Shown: positions 11,362-22,595, counted from the stretch's first letter. The stretch is 64,000 bases of DNA from Bathynomus jamesi (GCA_023014485.1 JAJOZX010000482.1:186001-250000), one strand, 5' to 3'. The notes: a model not told the origin generated them from the sequence alone. Numbers and translations: made by a program.

Positions 11362-12692
11362 TGTAGCGGATCGACAAGAAATAGACCAACAAATAGACAG
11401 AAATCCTTTACTTCCACGCTATCATCAAACAGTCTTTGAAAACACACGTGGGCAAACAATGGAGAGTCTGTTTCTTCCCAAAGGGCGCGAACGCAAACCC
11501 TTATCAACTAAAGGACGCGCGGACAAAGCGTCTTAAGATTTGGTGCGAAGTCCTATGTCACAGGAACTACGTATAAAAGCGAGCACCCACTCTCACTCCC
11601 CCTCACTTCGTTAGCGCTTCCATTTCGTTAGACTACTCTGTACGATATCATCTCTTCAACCGCCTTCCGGCTTCGGCCGGAGGCGAGGCCTGCTGCTTCC
11701 TTCAAGGCCTACAATTTATCATCAAGTAAAATCTACAGACCGCCTGCAGAAGCAATCCTTCGAGGCCCAACCGGAATCGCTTCGGGCCTGCGGTTGCCGG
11801 GTCGGCCTTCACGTTTCTCCACACCTCGAGATATTTCAGCAACACGGGCCTGCGCCTGCAAGATCATTGAAAACACGTCCTGCACCTCGAGAAGTAACAT
11901 CACCTCAGGCTTCCGAACGAAGCCTACATCCATCATCTCAAGAGGCTTAACGGACAACGACAACTCGAGTTTTCGGTAATAGATCTTTCTTCAACCCGCC
12001 TTCAAGAGTTTACATCGTCTAAAATAAGTACCTCCTATTCTAAGTACTCTTGTGAAGCCTACATTAGCCTACCGCCGAACGGTAGGCTATACTCCCAAAG
12101 TGTGTAATCAAGCGTTCCAAGACTCTCGTGAAAGAACGCTGTAGGCCTGTCATCCAATTCAAGTGTCATTTCAATACCGTAATTCCGCGTATCATCCGTC
12201 ATTATGTTCAATTTCATATATTTGTGTGTTAACTAAATATTCTCTTGACGTAATCATTTAACATCACATAATGTTCTTATATATAAATGATATTGTGCAA
12301 GCATTTCAATCCATTATTATTAGCCGCATCAATTATTCTGTGTGCATCCATGCAATCATTTAGCCTACTTAATCAGTGTCAAGTATTCTATTCAATGTAC
12401 CAAACGCACGTGCATTCTTTATATCATTACTAGGCCCATTCAATGTTCCATGTCGCATGCCATTTACATACCATCAATGAGTACATATTATACGTGTCAA
12501 TTAAGCTATTAACATTTCATCTTATTAGCTAAGTCTATGTCATAAGCATAACGTAAAACTATCAATTAATTACTGTCAATTCTTTGTTATATCACAGTGA
12601 ATAAATAACGGCTTTATTTTCATAATAAAATACAAAACAAACTATAAGGTGTCTTTTATAACCTTAATATTAATTTGCTTGGATGTAAACCA
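11362..12692 (+). mobile_element. Solo-like LTR with adjacent PBS (Ty3/Gypsy-type)
   Basis: The sequence begins TGTAGCGGATC and ends ...AAACCA, followed after two bases by CTGGTGACCC, a primer-binding-site-like start. A TATAAAAG box lies at 11572-11579 and AATAAA-type signals near 12600, as expected for an LTR promoter and polyadenylation region. Only about 50 bp of internal sequence follow before a hAT MITE, and no gag or pol is seen, so the provirus is truncated. The LTR at 37957 starts with the same TGTAGCGG and is also followed by TGGTGAC, suggesting a related family. Confidence 0.65.
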
Positions 12693-12743
12693 AGCTGGTG
12701 ACCCTCGCTGCCATTTCGGTCACTTCCAATAGTATGGTGGACC

Positions 12744-13290
12744 CAGTGGTGTAGTGCTAAATAAAGAAGTGAGGGAACGCATTTTGAAAGTGTTACTCAG
12801 ATGCGGGGGAGACAATGGCGAGCGCGGCGAGCCCATACAGCTGGGGGTCCGGGGGCACTGTAAGCTCCCCGGGAAATCTTTTGAAATCTGACCAATTTCA
12901 GGAATATTTTGAGGCCATATGCACTGGATATTAGGATATATTCCAAGGTTGAAGATGCAGTATTTCCAGTGTCATTAGATATACGACATCCAGTACGATC
13001 AATAAAAATAGCTAACAACTGGAATGATTAACTAAAAAAAGTTAACAACTGGTACGCCGTGGTGACTGTTTCACTAGATCTTTATAGGCTAGCATTGCCT
13101 CAGTCGAAGCTAAAAGAAATGAAACAGTTAATGATTCTTTCTCATATTTCTAGGGGTGGGAATTAAAATTTCATGACGTTAGAGATTTGTAAATTCGGAT
13201 TTATTTGAAATAGTGAGGGAACGCCGTTCCGTCTACCAAAAAAAGTAAGGGAACGCCGTTCCCACGCGTTCCCACAGCACTACACCACTG
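12744..13290. mobile_element. hAT-type MITE (547 bp)
   Basis: Inverted 15-bp termini CAGTGGTGTAGTGCT at both ends, with a perfect 8-bp target duplication GGTGGACC at 12736-12743 and 13291-13298. The interior is non-coding and repeats GAGGGAACGC/GGGAACGCCGTTCC motifs. It lies just inside the remnant next to the LTR at 11362-12692. Confidence 0.92.
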
Positions 13291-13395
13291 GGTGGACCTA
13301 CTCAAATAGCCTTTCATTAATAAGCAATCAGTCATTGCATCAATTAATCATTGCATACAGTTAAATCATTATCACCTTAAACGGTTAAAACTAGA

Positions 13396-13890
13396 GATGT
13401 TCGCTTTACGAAAATCCGCAATTACGAATCCAACCTTGAAAGGAGCAGCAAAGTTGCCAATGGAGTCCACAATGACATTGCGTGCTGTAAGGAGATTTTG
13501 AGAGAGAGGAGAAACAAGGCCAGATAAACTTCTTTGGACTCCTTCAGGAAGCCCACAAGTGAACCTCCCACCCCAGCAAAGAGCACTACCCCTGGAAGTC
13601 CATCTAAGTCTTCTTCAAATTAATGTCTAAAAGTAGCTTTCATGTACTTTATTTAATATGAAATTGATTTAATATTAATTATTTTTAATATATGTATGCT
13701 TATTCCTCCTTTAAAAGGCAAAAAATTATCTATTTTCGTGAATTTTTAGGTCACCGAGTCAGGAACGAATTAACCCGCATTACATTAATTTCTATGGAAA
13801 AATTGTGTTCGCTTTACGAATTTTCGCTTTACGAACGGTTTCCAAGGAACCAATTGATTCGTAATTGCGGACAATGCCTTTCCATTTTGC
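13396..13890. mobile_element. Tigger/pogo-like MITE or relic
   Basis: TTCGCTTTACGAA motifs occur near 13400 and twice near 13808-13840. The sequence CCGCAATTACGAATC occurs near 13422 and again in inverted orientation near 13858-13872. Repeated TTACGAA-type termini are characteristic of pogo/Tigger elements. No intact transposase remains. The boundaries are approximate. Confidence 0.5.
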
Positions 13891-14024
13891 TATCTCTAAG
13901 AAAATATTATTAATTATCTTAATACAGAAGCTGATCTCGTTATCATTAATTAATTTTATATCTATTAAATTAAATTAACGTCATTTTGTAGTTAACGGAA
14001 TTAAAGAAACAAGGTATGTTTAGT

Positions 14025-14099
14025 TTTGAGAGACGTTGTATGAGGGGAGATATGATACAGATGTTCAAAATGTTTCCAGGTTTGGACACTTTAGATGTA
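14025..14099 (+). pseudogene. LINE RT C-terminal fragment, left of the Tc1 nest
   Basis: Encodes RRLRGDMIQMFKMF-like sequence, the conserved block before the C-terminus of CR1/Jockey ORF2. The coding frame runs straight into the TA target site of the Tc1-like element and resumes in register at 22596, so this is the left half of one interrupted LINE copy. Confidence 0.78.
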
Positions 14100-14270
14100 C
14101 AGTGCTTACAATAAGTCTCGCGCCTCTGTCTCGTCCCAAGCTAGTCCGTTAGGTATAAAATGGGCGGTCCTTATGGCAGTGGAGGTGTGTTCGGATTGGT
14201 GCACATAATTGCTCTAACCCCATCAATGACGTCCACATTATCATTGTGTCGATCACGCTATCTATTTATA

Positions 14271-14866
14271 AGGGTGTCCCAGGAGGAAATGTCAAGATGC
14301 ACCATTTGACTCTTTGGGTATTTCTAAGTAGAAAGTATTATATCGACGTGTGCCTGATTCCCAACCGTTACCGAGATACAGGCCTCTACATTTGGGTAAC
14401 TAAAACATAATAAAAAGCCGATCTTAGATAATATTCAGTGACATTTAATGATACATTGGCAACTGTGCAGATCCTCACATTATTTATTTACATTATTTTT
14501 TTGTCTGGGGGTTAATGAAGAGTGACGTTTATCAGCGGGGTAAGCCCGAAACTAGGGAGCAGTTGGTTGCACGTATACAGGATGGGTAGATAAACCTCAG
14601 AAATGAACTTCCGCGTTTTCCTTGGCAAGACTCGATGGATCGGAGGCTCGCCGCGTGCATTGAAGAAGGAGGGGGTCACTTTGAAACCATTGTGTCATTA
14701 AATAGTATCTAAGATCGCCTTTTTATTATGTTTTAATTACCCAAATGTAGAGGCCTGTATCTCGGTAACGGTTGGGACTCAGACCCATATCGATATAATA
14801 CTTTCTACTTAGAAATACCCAAAGAGTGAAATGGTGCATTCTTGACATTTCCTCCTGGGACACCCT
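14271..14866. mobile_element. Mariner-derived deletion element with ~155-bp inverted arms
   Basis: The arms 14271-14437 and 14707-14866 are inverted copies starting AGGGTGTCCCAGGAGG, with some substitutions. The centre contains a remnant of a mariner transposase C-terminus on the plus strand (14514-14700): VYQRGKPETREQLVARIQ and, after a stop, ACIEEGGGHFE. It is therefore an internally deleted derivative rather than an unrelated fold-back repeat. The TA duplication is not clean at the right end. Confidence 0.78.
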
Positions 14867-14916
14867 GCATATAGACACATACTGTATATAGATATATATA
14901 CAGTATGCAGGAGATA

Positions 14917-15032
14917 ACGCTCTCTCTCTCTCCATCCTCTCTCTCCCCTCTCTCTCTCTCTCTCCCCATCCTCTCTCTCTCTCTCTCATCCTCTCTCTCT
15001 CTCCCCATCCTTCCTTTCTCTCTCTCTCCCTC

Positions 15033-15071
<39 letters not shown>

Positions 15072-15139
15072 ATCCCCTCCTCTCTCTCTCTCTCTCTCCT
15101 CTCTTCTCTCTCTCTCTCTCTCTCTCCTCTCTCCATCCT
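14917..15139. repeat. (CT)n tract, upstream of LINE copy 1
   Basis: More than 200 bp of CT repeats with CCATCC and CTCC interruptions. It directly precedes the LINE endonuclease sequence at about 15150. Similar tracts end the LINE copies at 18143-18223 and 19336-19360. Open frames here on either strand are low-complexity artefacts. Confidence 0.93.
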
Positions 15140-15149
15140 CTATATACGT

Positions 15150-17641
15150 CAGAGACACGTTGAGTCCGGTTGACTGCCAGTTCCGGTCGGAACGGGAGCT
15201 GCTTGGCGTCGATCTGAACGTGGGAGGGACGAACTATAGGTTAATCTTGGTGTACAGACCTCCGCATCTCCTCCTCGAGGAGGATACAGCCCTGTACACC
15301 GAACTCAGTAGCCTGCTAGGGGATAGGGTGTGTGTAGTTTTAGGAGACTTCAACTGTCGCGGCTAAAGTGGGAAAACAGGACTGCCGATGCTGAAGGGAG
15401 GAGGCTAGTTGACTTTGCTGATGAGAACTTCCTCACTCAGTGGGTCAACGAGCCTACACGAGGCGAAAGCGTTCTAGACTTAGTGTTCACGACCGAAGAC
15501 AACCTCGTCACTGCCTCACCGTTGACGAATCGTTGGGCGGGAGTGATCACAGTCTTATTAGGTTCCGTGTGTGCGTCCCTCGGGTGAAGCGTAGTAACTC
15601 GAGAGGCAGTAAGCTCGATCTCCGGCGGGCGAACTTTGTTAGCCTCAGGGATAGCGTAGGAGATATGGGGTTCGAAGTCGGCGGCGATGTTGAGGGAGTG
15701 TGGAGTGCATTCCGGGACGTTTATGGTGCTGCAGTCTGCTGCCATACCCTCAAAACCGGTCACCCCTGCTTCAACGCAGCCTAAGTGGTTCAATCGTGAC
15801 ATCGCTTCGCTATCCGAAATAGGAAAGTAGCGTATAGGAGGGCGAAGGCCAATCGTTCCCATGAGAACACTTTAGCGTATGTCCGCCTGTGTAGGGAAGT
15901 GAAGGCGAAGGTTAGGCTAGCGAAACGTAACGAAGAACTACGGGTGGCAAGCCTCTGCAAGGGGAACCCTAAGGAGTTCTTCAGTTATGTTATAGTAGTA
16001 GAAAGCCCATTAGAAGCGGCGTTCTGCGGACCTCGGACGCGGACATGCCAATGTGCTTAATGAGTACTTTGCGGGAGTGTTCACCAGGGAGGACACCCGC
16101 ATCATCCCCGAGCCAGGTGTGAGGCACGAAGGTGCTGGCCTGGATAATGTTCGATGTACCGCGACAGTCGTTGCCGATAGAATAGACAAACTGAGCGCGT
16201 TTAAGGCTCCGGGCCAGACCAGTTTCTCCCCAGAGTGTTGCGGGAGGTGCGCGACCAGGTGGCTCCCCACCTGGCTAAAGTCTTCAACAAATCGTTGGAG
16301 ACGGGCCAGGTGCCTGGTGACTGGAGGGAAGCCAACGTGACCCTATCTTTAAGAAAGGGATCACGAAAGTCCAGGGAACTATCGTCCCATTAGTCCTCAC
16401 TTCAGTTGTAGGTAAATTATTAGAGGGGATAATAGCGGATAGGATCGTTGACCATTTGGATTCCTACAAGCTGCTTGGGGACTCCCAACAGGGTTTAGAC
16501 GGCATAGGTCGTGTCTCACCAACTTGCTCGAGTTTTCTTTTTCACGTCATGTTGGGTGAGTACGATAAGAGTAGGGCGATTGATACTTTATCTCGACTTT
16601 CAGAAAGCCTTTGATAAGGTACCTCACCGCCGGCTAATGGCGAAAGTGCGCGCGCTGGGTATCGGTGGGGAAATAGGTAGGTGGCTTGAAAACTGGCTGA
16701 AGAATAGGCGGCAGAGGGTTGTAATTAAAGTGCTAGTTCGGGTTGGGCCTCGGTCACTAGTGGGGTTCCTCAGGGTTCCGTTTTGGGGCCGCTGTTGTTA
16801 TCATTTACATAATGATATCGACGGTGGCATCGTCAGTCGGATCGCCAAATTCGCTGATGACACCAAGCTTGGGGCCAATGTTGGGACGCCCGAAGCGATC
16901 GAGGAACTGCGTGCGGACCTAGGTAGGATAGGAGAGTGGTCCGAAAAATGGCAAATGCCGTTTAACTTCGGTAAATGCAAAGTGATGCACATTGGCTACG
17001 CCAATCCCAAGTCGGATACTCGATGTGTTGGTAGTAATATCGAGGTGACTGATTTAGAAAAGGACTTGGGTGTGCTAATTAGCAGCGACCTTAAGTTTAC
17101 GAAACAGTGGTAGAGGTGGAAAAGAAAGCCAGAAACTATTGGGTTATATCAGGAGGCAATTTCAGTTCGGAACAAGGAGATTGTGCTCTCACTGTACAAT
17201 TCCCTTGTTCGGCCGCACCTGGAGTATGCTGTGCAGTTCTGGTCGCCCACCCTCAGGAAAGATATTGTGAGGCTGGAGCGAGTGCAGGCGAGGGCCACAA
17301 AGTTAATCCCTTCCGTTAAGCATATAGGCTACAATCGACGGTTACGCGCCCTGAACTTGTTTTCGCTTGAAACTCGGAGGCTGCGCGCGTCAACTGATCG
17401 AGGTTTTCAAGCTCTTACGCGGGTTCAACGATGTCGATTTTACAATATGTTTAGTTAAATGATAACCCAACTCGCAACAATGGTTGGAAGTTGGATTTGA
17501 AACGGTTTAGGACTAGTGTGTGTGGGAATTACTTACGTATAAGATCTGTGACACATGGAACAGGTTACCTTCGGAAGTTGTGAACAGTTCCTATGTGGAT
17601 CATTTCAGAAAAGGGTAGACGAAATCTTGCACACTATTTGA
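15150..17641 (+). pseudogene. CR1/Jockey-like LINE ORF2 (endonuclease + RT), copy 1
   Basis: Target-primed retrotransposition protein, frameshifted many times. Endonuclease motifs come first: LILVYRPP near 15245 and VVLGDFN near 15335-15355, with SDHSLIRF-like sequence near 15560. The RT follows: DFQKAFDKVPHRRLMAKV near 16588-16650, a damaged GVPQGS motif, FADDTKLG near 16850, KWQMPFNFGKCKVMHIG, and LVRPHLEYAVQFWSP near 17205-17255. The C-terminus ends near 17641. The N-terminal endonuclease part is missing, so the copy is 5'-truncated at the (CT)n tract. It is closely similar to copy 2 at 18220-19233. Confidence 0.85.
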
Positions 17642-17645
17642 GTGT

Positions 17646-18142
17646 GTAAAGACATTTAGGACCTCAGTCTGCGGAAATTTCTTTTCCTATAAAATAGTTA
17701 ATATCTGGAACCAACTTCCCTCAGAGGTTGTTTCCATTCAAAGTGTAAATGTGTTTAAAAATAGGCTAGACAATGTACTGAATACTCTCATAGTTTAAGA
17801 CTAAAACATAAGAAAACTGCAGGAGATCGCTTGCACGGTGTCTCTGTGAGCAAGCTAAATATAGAGCTATTAATATATTCTCCACTTTCCTGTAAAATTT
17901 CCTTGGCTACTTTTCCAGGGTCAAGGTATTTTCTTCAACCTTTTTCCGTACCTGCCTCTGGCAGGGAGGGAGCGGAGGGTGGGGAGAGAGCCTTCTACTT
18001 TTCTATCCAGTTTTCTACTACTGCTAGGATAGTTGAAAGAAAAATAAACTTTACAAATTTTCCCTGGCACCCGTTGCCATTGGTACCTCCTCGGTATGGG
18101 CCGCAAGGCCTTTTGAGGTACTTCTTTTCCTTGTAACTCCTT
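17646..18142 (+). pseudogene. LINE C-terminal fragment with 3' UTR
   Basis: Encodes VCGNFFSYKIVNIWNQLPSEVV and FKNRLDNVLNT-like C-terminal motifs (17659-17800), then a 3' UTR. The UTR end (about 18055-18142, from TTTTCCCTGGCACCCG to CCTTGTAACTC) is nearly identical to 19240-19335, the end of copy 2. Both run directly into (CT)n, so this family appears to terminate in CT repeats. Confidence 0.75.
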
Positions 18143-18223
18143 GTAACTCTCTCTCTCTCTCTCCCCATCCTCTCTCTCTCTATCCCCATCCTCTCTCTCT
18201 CTCCCCATCTCTCTCTCTCTCAG
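18143..18223. repeat. (CT)n tract joining two LINE copies
   Basis: CT repeats with CCCCATCC interruptions. It forms the tail of the LINE fragment ending at 18142 and the 5' border of the next LINE copy at about 18220. Confidence 0.9.
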
Positions 18224-19335
18224 AAAGCGTCGTTTGATAAGGTATCTCACCGCCGGCTAATGGCGAAAGTGCGCGCGCTGGGTATCGGTGGGGAAGTAGG
18301 CAGGTGGATTGAAAACTGGCTGAAGAATAGGCGGCAGAGGGTTGTAATTAAAGGGGTTAGTTCGGGTTGGGCCTCGGTCACTAGTGGGGTTCCTCAGGGT
18401 TCCGTTTTGGGGCCACTGTTGTTTATCATTTACATAAATGATATCGACGGTGGCATCGTCAGTCGGATCGCCAAATTCGCTGATGACACCAAGCTTGGGG
18501 CCAATGTTGGGACGCCCGAAGCGATCGTGGAACTGCGTGCGGACCTAGGTAGGATAGGATTGGGGTCCGAAAAATGGCAAATGCCGTTTAACTTGGGTAA
18601 ATGCAAAGTATGTTGGGGGAGTCATATCGAGGCGACTGATTTGGAAAAGGACTTGGGTGTGTTAATTAGCAGCGACCTTAAATTTACCAAACAGTGCGTA
18701 GAGGTTGAAAAGAAAGCCCAGAAGCTGTTAGGTTATATCAGGAGGCAATTTCAGTTTCGGAACAAGGAGATTGTGCTCTCTCTGTACAATTCCCTGGTTC
18801 GGCCGCACCTGGAATATGCTGTGCAGTTTTGGTCGCCCACCCTCAGGAAAGATATTGAGAGGCTGGAGCGAGTGCAGGCGAGGGCCACAAAGTTAATCCC
18901 TTCCGTTAGGCATATGGGCTACAATCGACGGTTACGCGCCCTGAACTTGTTTTCGCTGGAACTCGGAGGCTGCGCGGTCAACTGATCGAGGTTTTCAAGT
19001 TCTTGCGCGGGTTCAACGATGTCGATTTTAGAAGCATGTTTAGTTTAAATGATAACCCAACTCGCAACAATGGTTGGAAGTTGGATTTGAAGCGGTTTAG
19101 GACTAGTGTGTGTGGGAATTACTTTGCGTATAAGATCTGTCACACGTGGAACAGGTTACCTTCAGAAGTTGTGAACAGTTCCTCTGTGGATCAGTTCAAG
19201 AAAAGGTTAGACCAAATCTTGCACACTATTTGAGGGTGTAAAAAATTTTCCCTGGCACCCGTTGCCATTGGTACCTCCTCGGTATGGGCCGCAAGGCCTT
19301 TTGAGGTACTTCTTTTCCTTGTAACTCCTTGTAAC
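18220..19335 (+). pseudogene. CR1/Jockey-like LINE RT, copy 2 (5'-truncated)
   Basis: Starts inside the RT palm (FDKVSHRRLMAKV) and keeps WLKNRRQRVVIKGVSSGW, GVPQGSVLGPLLFIIYINDID, FADDTKLG, LVRPHLEYAVQFWSPTLRKD and RVQARATKLIPS in one open frame from 18260 to 18985. A frameshift follows, then the C-terminus (CHTWNRLPSEVVNSSSVDQFKKRLD) at 19003-19233. A small deletion removes the KVMHIG loop seen in copy 1. The 3' UTR ends in (CT)n at 19336-19360. Confidence 0.87.
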
Positions 19336-19360
19336 TCTCTCTCTCTCTCTCTCTCTCTCA
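19336..19360. repeat. (CT)n tail of LINE copy 2
   Basis: Short CT run after the shared 3' UTR end. From here to about 19929 I see only AT-rich sequence without a recognisable feature. Confidence 0.85.
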
Positions 19361-19929
19361 TCACACCGCATGGCAATGTATCCATATAACGTTAATAATA
19401 ACTGAAACTCGAGAAAATATACTCTCTGCCTTCCGCTCTATCCCAAATCCTTTTCTCTTAGTAACCTCTTAATACAAACTAATCTATCATATTTTGCGAC
19501 TTTTTAACTCTGGTAGGATTCAATTCCATTCCTATAGTGTAAGATACTTAAATTCATGTGTGTTTTATGCCATATGATGTGCGTAATAAATAATCATTTT
19601 TAAATAGTTGGAGCGTTCAAGGTCATCTGTAGTAATCTCTAGACTACTCCTCAAGCCCACTCTCAACAATTAGATTCCCCTAAGACACAAGCGTCTTCAA
19701 GTAACATGAATGCGTAGAAATCTAAGGTGTTAGATTCCATATTATATAATTTATGTGCTAGGTTTAAAAACGCTGGCATTGAAGGATGGAAGGAAGGGAC
19801 AGTAAAAGCGATAATAGGTTTAATGAAGGAAGTGGAATGAGGATGGAGGTAAGCGTTGCTATGTCGAAGGAAACGAGGTTGGGTGGGAAATTACGAAGGG
19901 AGGAGGAAAGGGAGCCAGAGATTATTAAT

Positions 19930-19987
19930 CTAATTCTACCACCACGTTCTCCTGATATGAATCCGATTGAAAACCTTTGGGCAATAA
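19930..19987 (+). pseudogene. Tc1-type transposase fragment (third catalytic motif)
   Basis: Encodes LPPRSPDMNPIENLWAI, the hallmark segment around the catalytic Glu of Tc1 transposases. It belongs to the 14100-22595 element. The frame stops at the insertion of the CACTG-ended element and continues at 21443. Upstream catalytic parts are not recognisable, so the gene is a relic. Confidence 0.82.
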
Positions 19988-20113
19988 CACCAGTACACAT
20001 TTGAAAACTTGTCGATCGATTTTTACAAACTAGTTGGTGATTCTATATAATTTGAGTGCGCTGATATAAAAAATATAGTTAGTTTTTCCCTATCACGTAT
20101 GGTTTTCTTACTA

Positions 20114-20346
20114 CAGGGTGTGTCATAAATCCCCTATTTATCCCCAAATGTGAACCATCTTATCGAGACCAACATTGGATTGCACATGCTAATAAATTTT
20201 GTTGTTATAGACTACAGTAACGCTTACATAATAATGTAGGGTAAATATATATAACAACCAGTCCCGTTCCCAGCAAAATACTCTCTCCCCTCCCATCAAT
20301 GGGTGGTTAACATTTGGGGACAGATGAGGTATTACAATACCCCTTG
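20114..20346. mobile_element. Small Tc1/mariner-type MITE (233 bp)
   Basis: The inverted ends share a TCCCCAAATGTKAACCA core about 30 bp in from each terminus, with CAGGGTGTG at the left and the complement CAAGGGGTATT at the right. TA duplications at 20112-20113 and 20347-20348. It is nested in copy C, giving four levels: LINE, Tc1, CACTG element, MITE. Confidence 0.75.
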
Positions 20347-20545
20347 TAGCACGAAATCTTTAGGTGATAGAGTAAAACCTAATTAAAGCAGAATTAAATA
20401 GCTCCTAGCTCTTGGACAAGCATATTGCTTGTTTATGAAAGAATAAAAAAATAACTGAAAGGAACAAAATATATTTACCTTCTTTACTTGCAAACATTTC
20501 AGGACTTATTCCAAAGACTTAAGACTATGAAGGTAGATCTGACTA

Positions 20546-21214
20546 ATGACGACTAAACCGGTGCTTCTTTGATGTTTTCTTATGCTGTGCGAAGTATGTG
20601 TCGGATGCCAATAAATTGTTCTCCTGCAATCTAGACCCCAAAAGTTCTGCAGAGTCCTTAGGCAGATTCAAATCCCTGACTAAGTCATTTAGTTCGGCTT
20701 GGGTTAATGGTTTAGGATCTCGGTCAGCTGTTGGCTGTTCATAAACATCATCATTGTCTGGATTTGGAGCTGAATCAGAATCTGAATTGTATTGATCCAG
20801 ACTCTCGGGTGGGCGGGGAATAGGAACTTCTGGACCATGGGGTACCGGCCTTATTGCAGATGGAAGACTTGGGTATTGAAGGCTCTCTTTATTCTTTGCA
20901 TTATAACTTTAACATTGCAAGAACAGAAGTAGCAGTCGTCGGTATGGTTTCTAGGCTCGCGCCATACCATAGGGATCCCAAATGGCAAACTTTTCTTTTT
21001 ACCTTTGCTCCAATTCCTTAGTGCCGCAACACACGTAAGACAAACCTTGTGTGGAGCCCAACTTTTGTTTTGATCTCATAATTTAATTCCAAAATAAGCA
21101 TGATAAGCTCTCTTAATGAAGGTCGTTACATTTGTCCTTTGTTTTACAACAACATACCGACCACAAATATAACAAAATATGTCTGGACTATGGGTACATC
21201 CTCTAGAAGCCATT
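20546..21214 (-). pseudogene. CACTG-family transposase-like protein, N-terminal part (copy C)
   Basis: Starts at the ATG complementing 21212-21214. It encodes a Cys-rich N-terminus (FCYICGRYV, APHKVCLTCV, LRNWSKGKKK), SLPFGIPMVWREP, then a proline/acidic linker (VPHGPEVPIPRPPESLD) and a LTQAELNDLVRDLNL helix, in the same order as copy A. There is an in-frame stop where copy A has the Gly of KLGDQDK, plus a frameshift near 20890. The first intron of copy A is absent. The protein ends shortly after LLGSRLQENNLLA. Confidence 0.78.
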
Positions 21215-21442
21215 ATTAAAATTTTAAAGACGTAATGTTAGAATTATCTATCTGAAAAATATGAAAAAACGAAATTAATTAGATAAAAAGGTAAAAAATT
21301 ACAAAACGCCCCAAATTGTTTTGCTAATAACTTTAAAACTGTGGGTGATAGAAAAAACTGGTAGCATTTTTGAATTCAGCGCAGCGAACTGCTTCAGAAT
21401 CACAACTCAAAATAAAGAAATCGATTTTCATGCAGACCGGTG

Positions 21443-21638
21443 TAATGATTAACGAATGGAGCAACGCAATGAAAGAACATTTGAAGCACTTTTAGCTCGC
21501 ACGAGGAATAGTTGGGAGAGCTTACGTCGAACACCAAACATTCCCTACAATCTGGCCTCTTCTATGCCGCAACGATTGCAAGAAATTATTGATGCCGGAG
21601 AAGCTATACGAAATACTGATGTTAAAGCCATGACGTAA
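21443..21638 (+). pseudogene. Tc1-type transposase C-terminus
   Basis: Continues the fragment at 19930-19987 after copy C. It encodes NERTFEALLARTRNSW and LASSMPQRLQEIIDAGE, the standard C-terminal motif of Tc1 transposases. One base appears missing near 21456, so the two parts are in different frames. From 21639 to 22459 I recognise only untranslated sequence before the right TIR. Confidence 0.82.
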
Positions 21639-22595
21639 ATGTGTATCGAATATATATTTGTGTTAATATAGAATTTTTTAATATTTTTGTTTGACATCTA
21701 TAAAAGTATATATTGTGACCATGAAAGAACTTTACTTATCCTTGTTAGAAACTTTTCTTGCAAGGTCTACGCTCGTGGAGATGATAATATATGCATTGTT
21801 GAAACAAACTATGAGAAGGTAATAGTTTCAGGAAAAAAATAAAAACTGGCAACATCGAGGCCATCACATGTTTATGGGAATTGTCATATGATATGCTACC
21901 AATAAACTCTTATATAATAGTATATACAGTATACTATATTACGTAATAATTACGATGAACAAATCAAATGCAAATTTCTCTGATTCACGGCCCACCAGTC
22001 TTGCTTTAGACTAATGACTTTCATAAGATGGAATAGGTTACCACTTAAAACAATGGATAAACTATCATTAGTGAGACGACCGTGACTTCCTCGAAATGCG
22101 AGCGCGTGAGAGGTTCACTGAGGAATTTGATCATTAGATTCTTCACGTAGGATATGTATCACAAACAACAATATTGACAACAATTCCCAACAATTACTTT
22201 ATATCAATCATTGCATTTGAGCAAATAATTTAGACCTGCGTCAAAATAACTTAGGTATATGCAATGATTTGGGATATTTTCCGAATTAGTCGTTCTCTAT
22301 AGTCTACAGTATATACTGAGACGGTATAATGTAATGCCCAGCTAATATTATGATGACTAGGATTGCTCCATAACCATCCCAACATCCCGAAACTTGGTCA
22401 TTCTGTTTCTTAATCATTTGTATTTTAAACACTAAAATGTAGCAGAAGTGACGTAACAATGGACGTCATTGATGGGGTTAGAGCAATTATGTGCACCAAT
22501 CCGAACACACCTCCGCTGCCATAAGGACCGCCCATTTTATACCTAACAGACTAGCTTGGGACGAGACAGAGGCGCGAGACTTATTGTAAGCACTG

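Larger units (their letters stand above)
19988..21442 (-). mobile_element. CACTG-family transposon, copy C (internally deleted)
   Basis: The termini CACCAGTACACAT and complement CACCGGTCTGCAT are inverted and extend inward for well over 80 bp with gaps: GTTGTGATTC, GCGCTGA and TTTTTTCTATCAC recur on both sides. A 3-bp TAA duplication flanks it (19985-19987 and 21443-21445). Removing the element plus one TAA rejoins the Tc1 transposase between its IENLWAI and the downstream segment. It carries the first part of the same gene as copies A and B but lacks the rest. Confidence 0.82.
14100..22595. mobile_element. Tc1-like transposon with 136-bp TIRs, enlarged by nested insertions
   Basis: The left TIR (14100-14235) and right TIR (22460-22595) are inverted copies with only two mismatches in 136 bp, starting CAGTGCTTAC. 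TA duplications flank it at 14098-14099 and 22596-22597. Removing the element and one TA restores an open LINE frame across the junction. Between the TIRs lie pieces of a Tc1-type transposase (19930-19987 and 21443-21638). The rest of the 8.5 kb is later insertions: a mariner relic, LINEs linked by (CT)n, and the CACTG-ended element at 19988-21442. Without these, roughly 2 kb would remain, a normal size for this superfamily. Confidence 0.88.

Noticed and set aside
14726..15366. Long Arg/Glu-rich and Ser/Leu-rich open frames over 14.8-15.15 kb on both strands
   Set aside because: They are translations of the (CT)n array and only the end (after about 15150) is LINE endonuclease.
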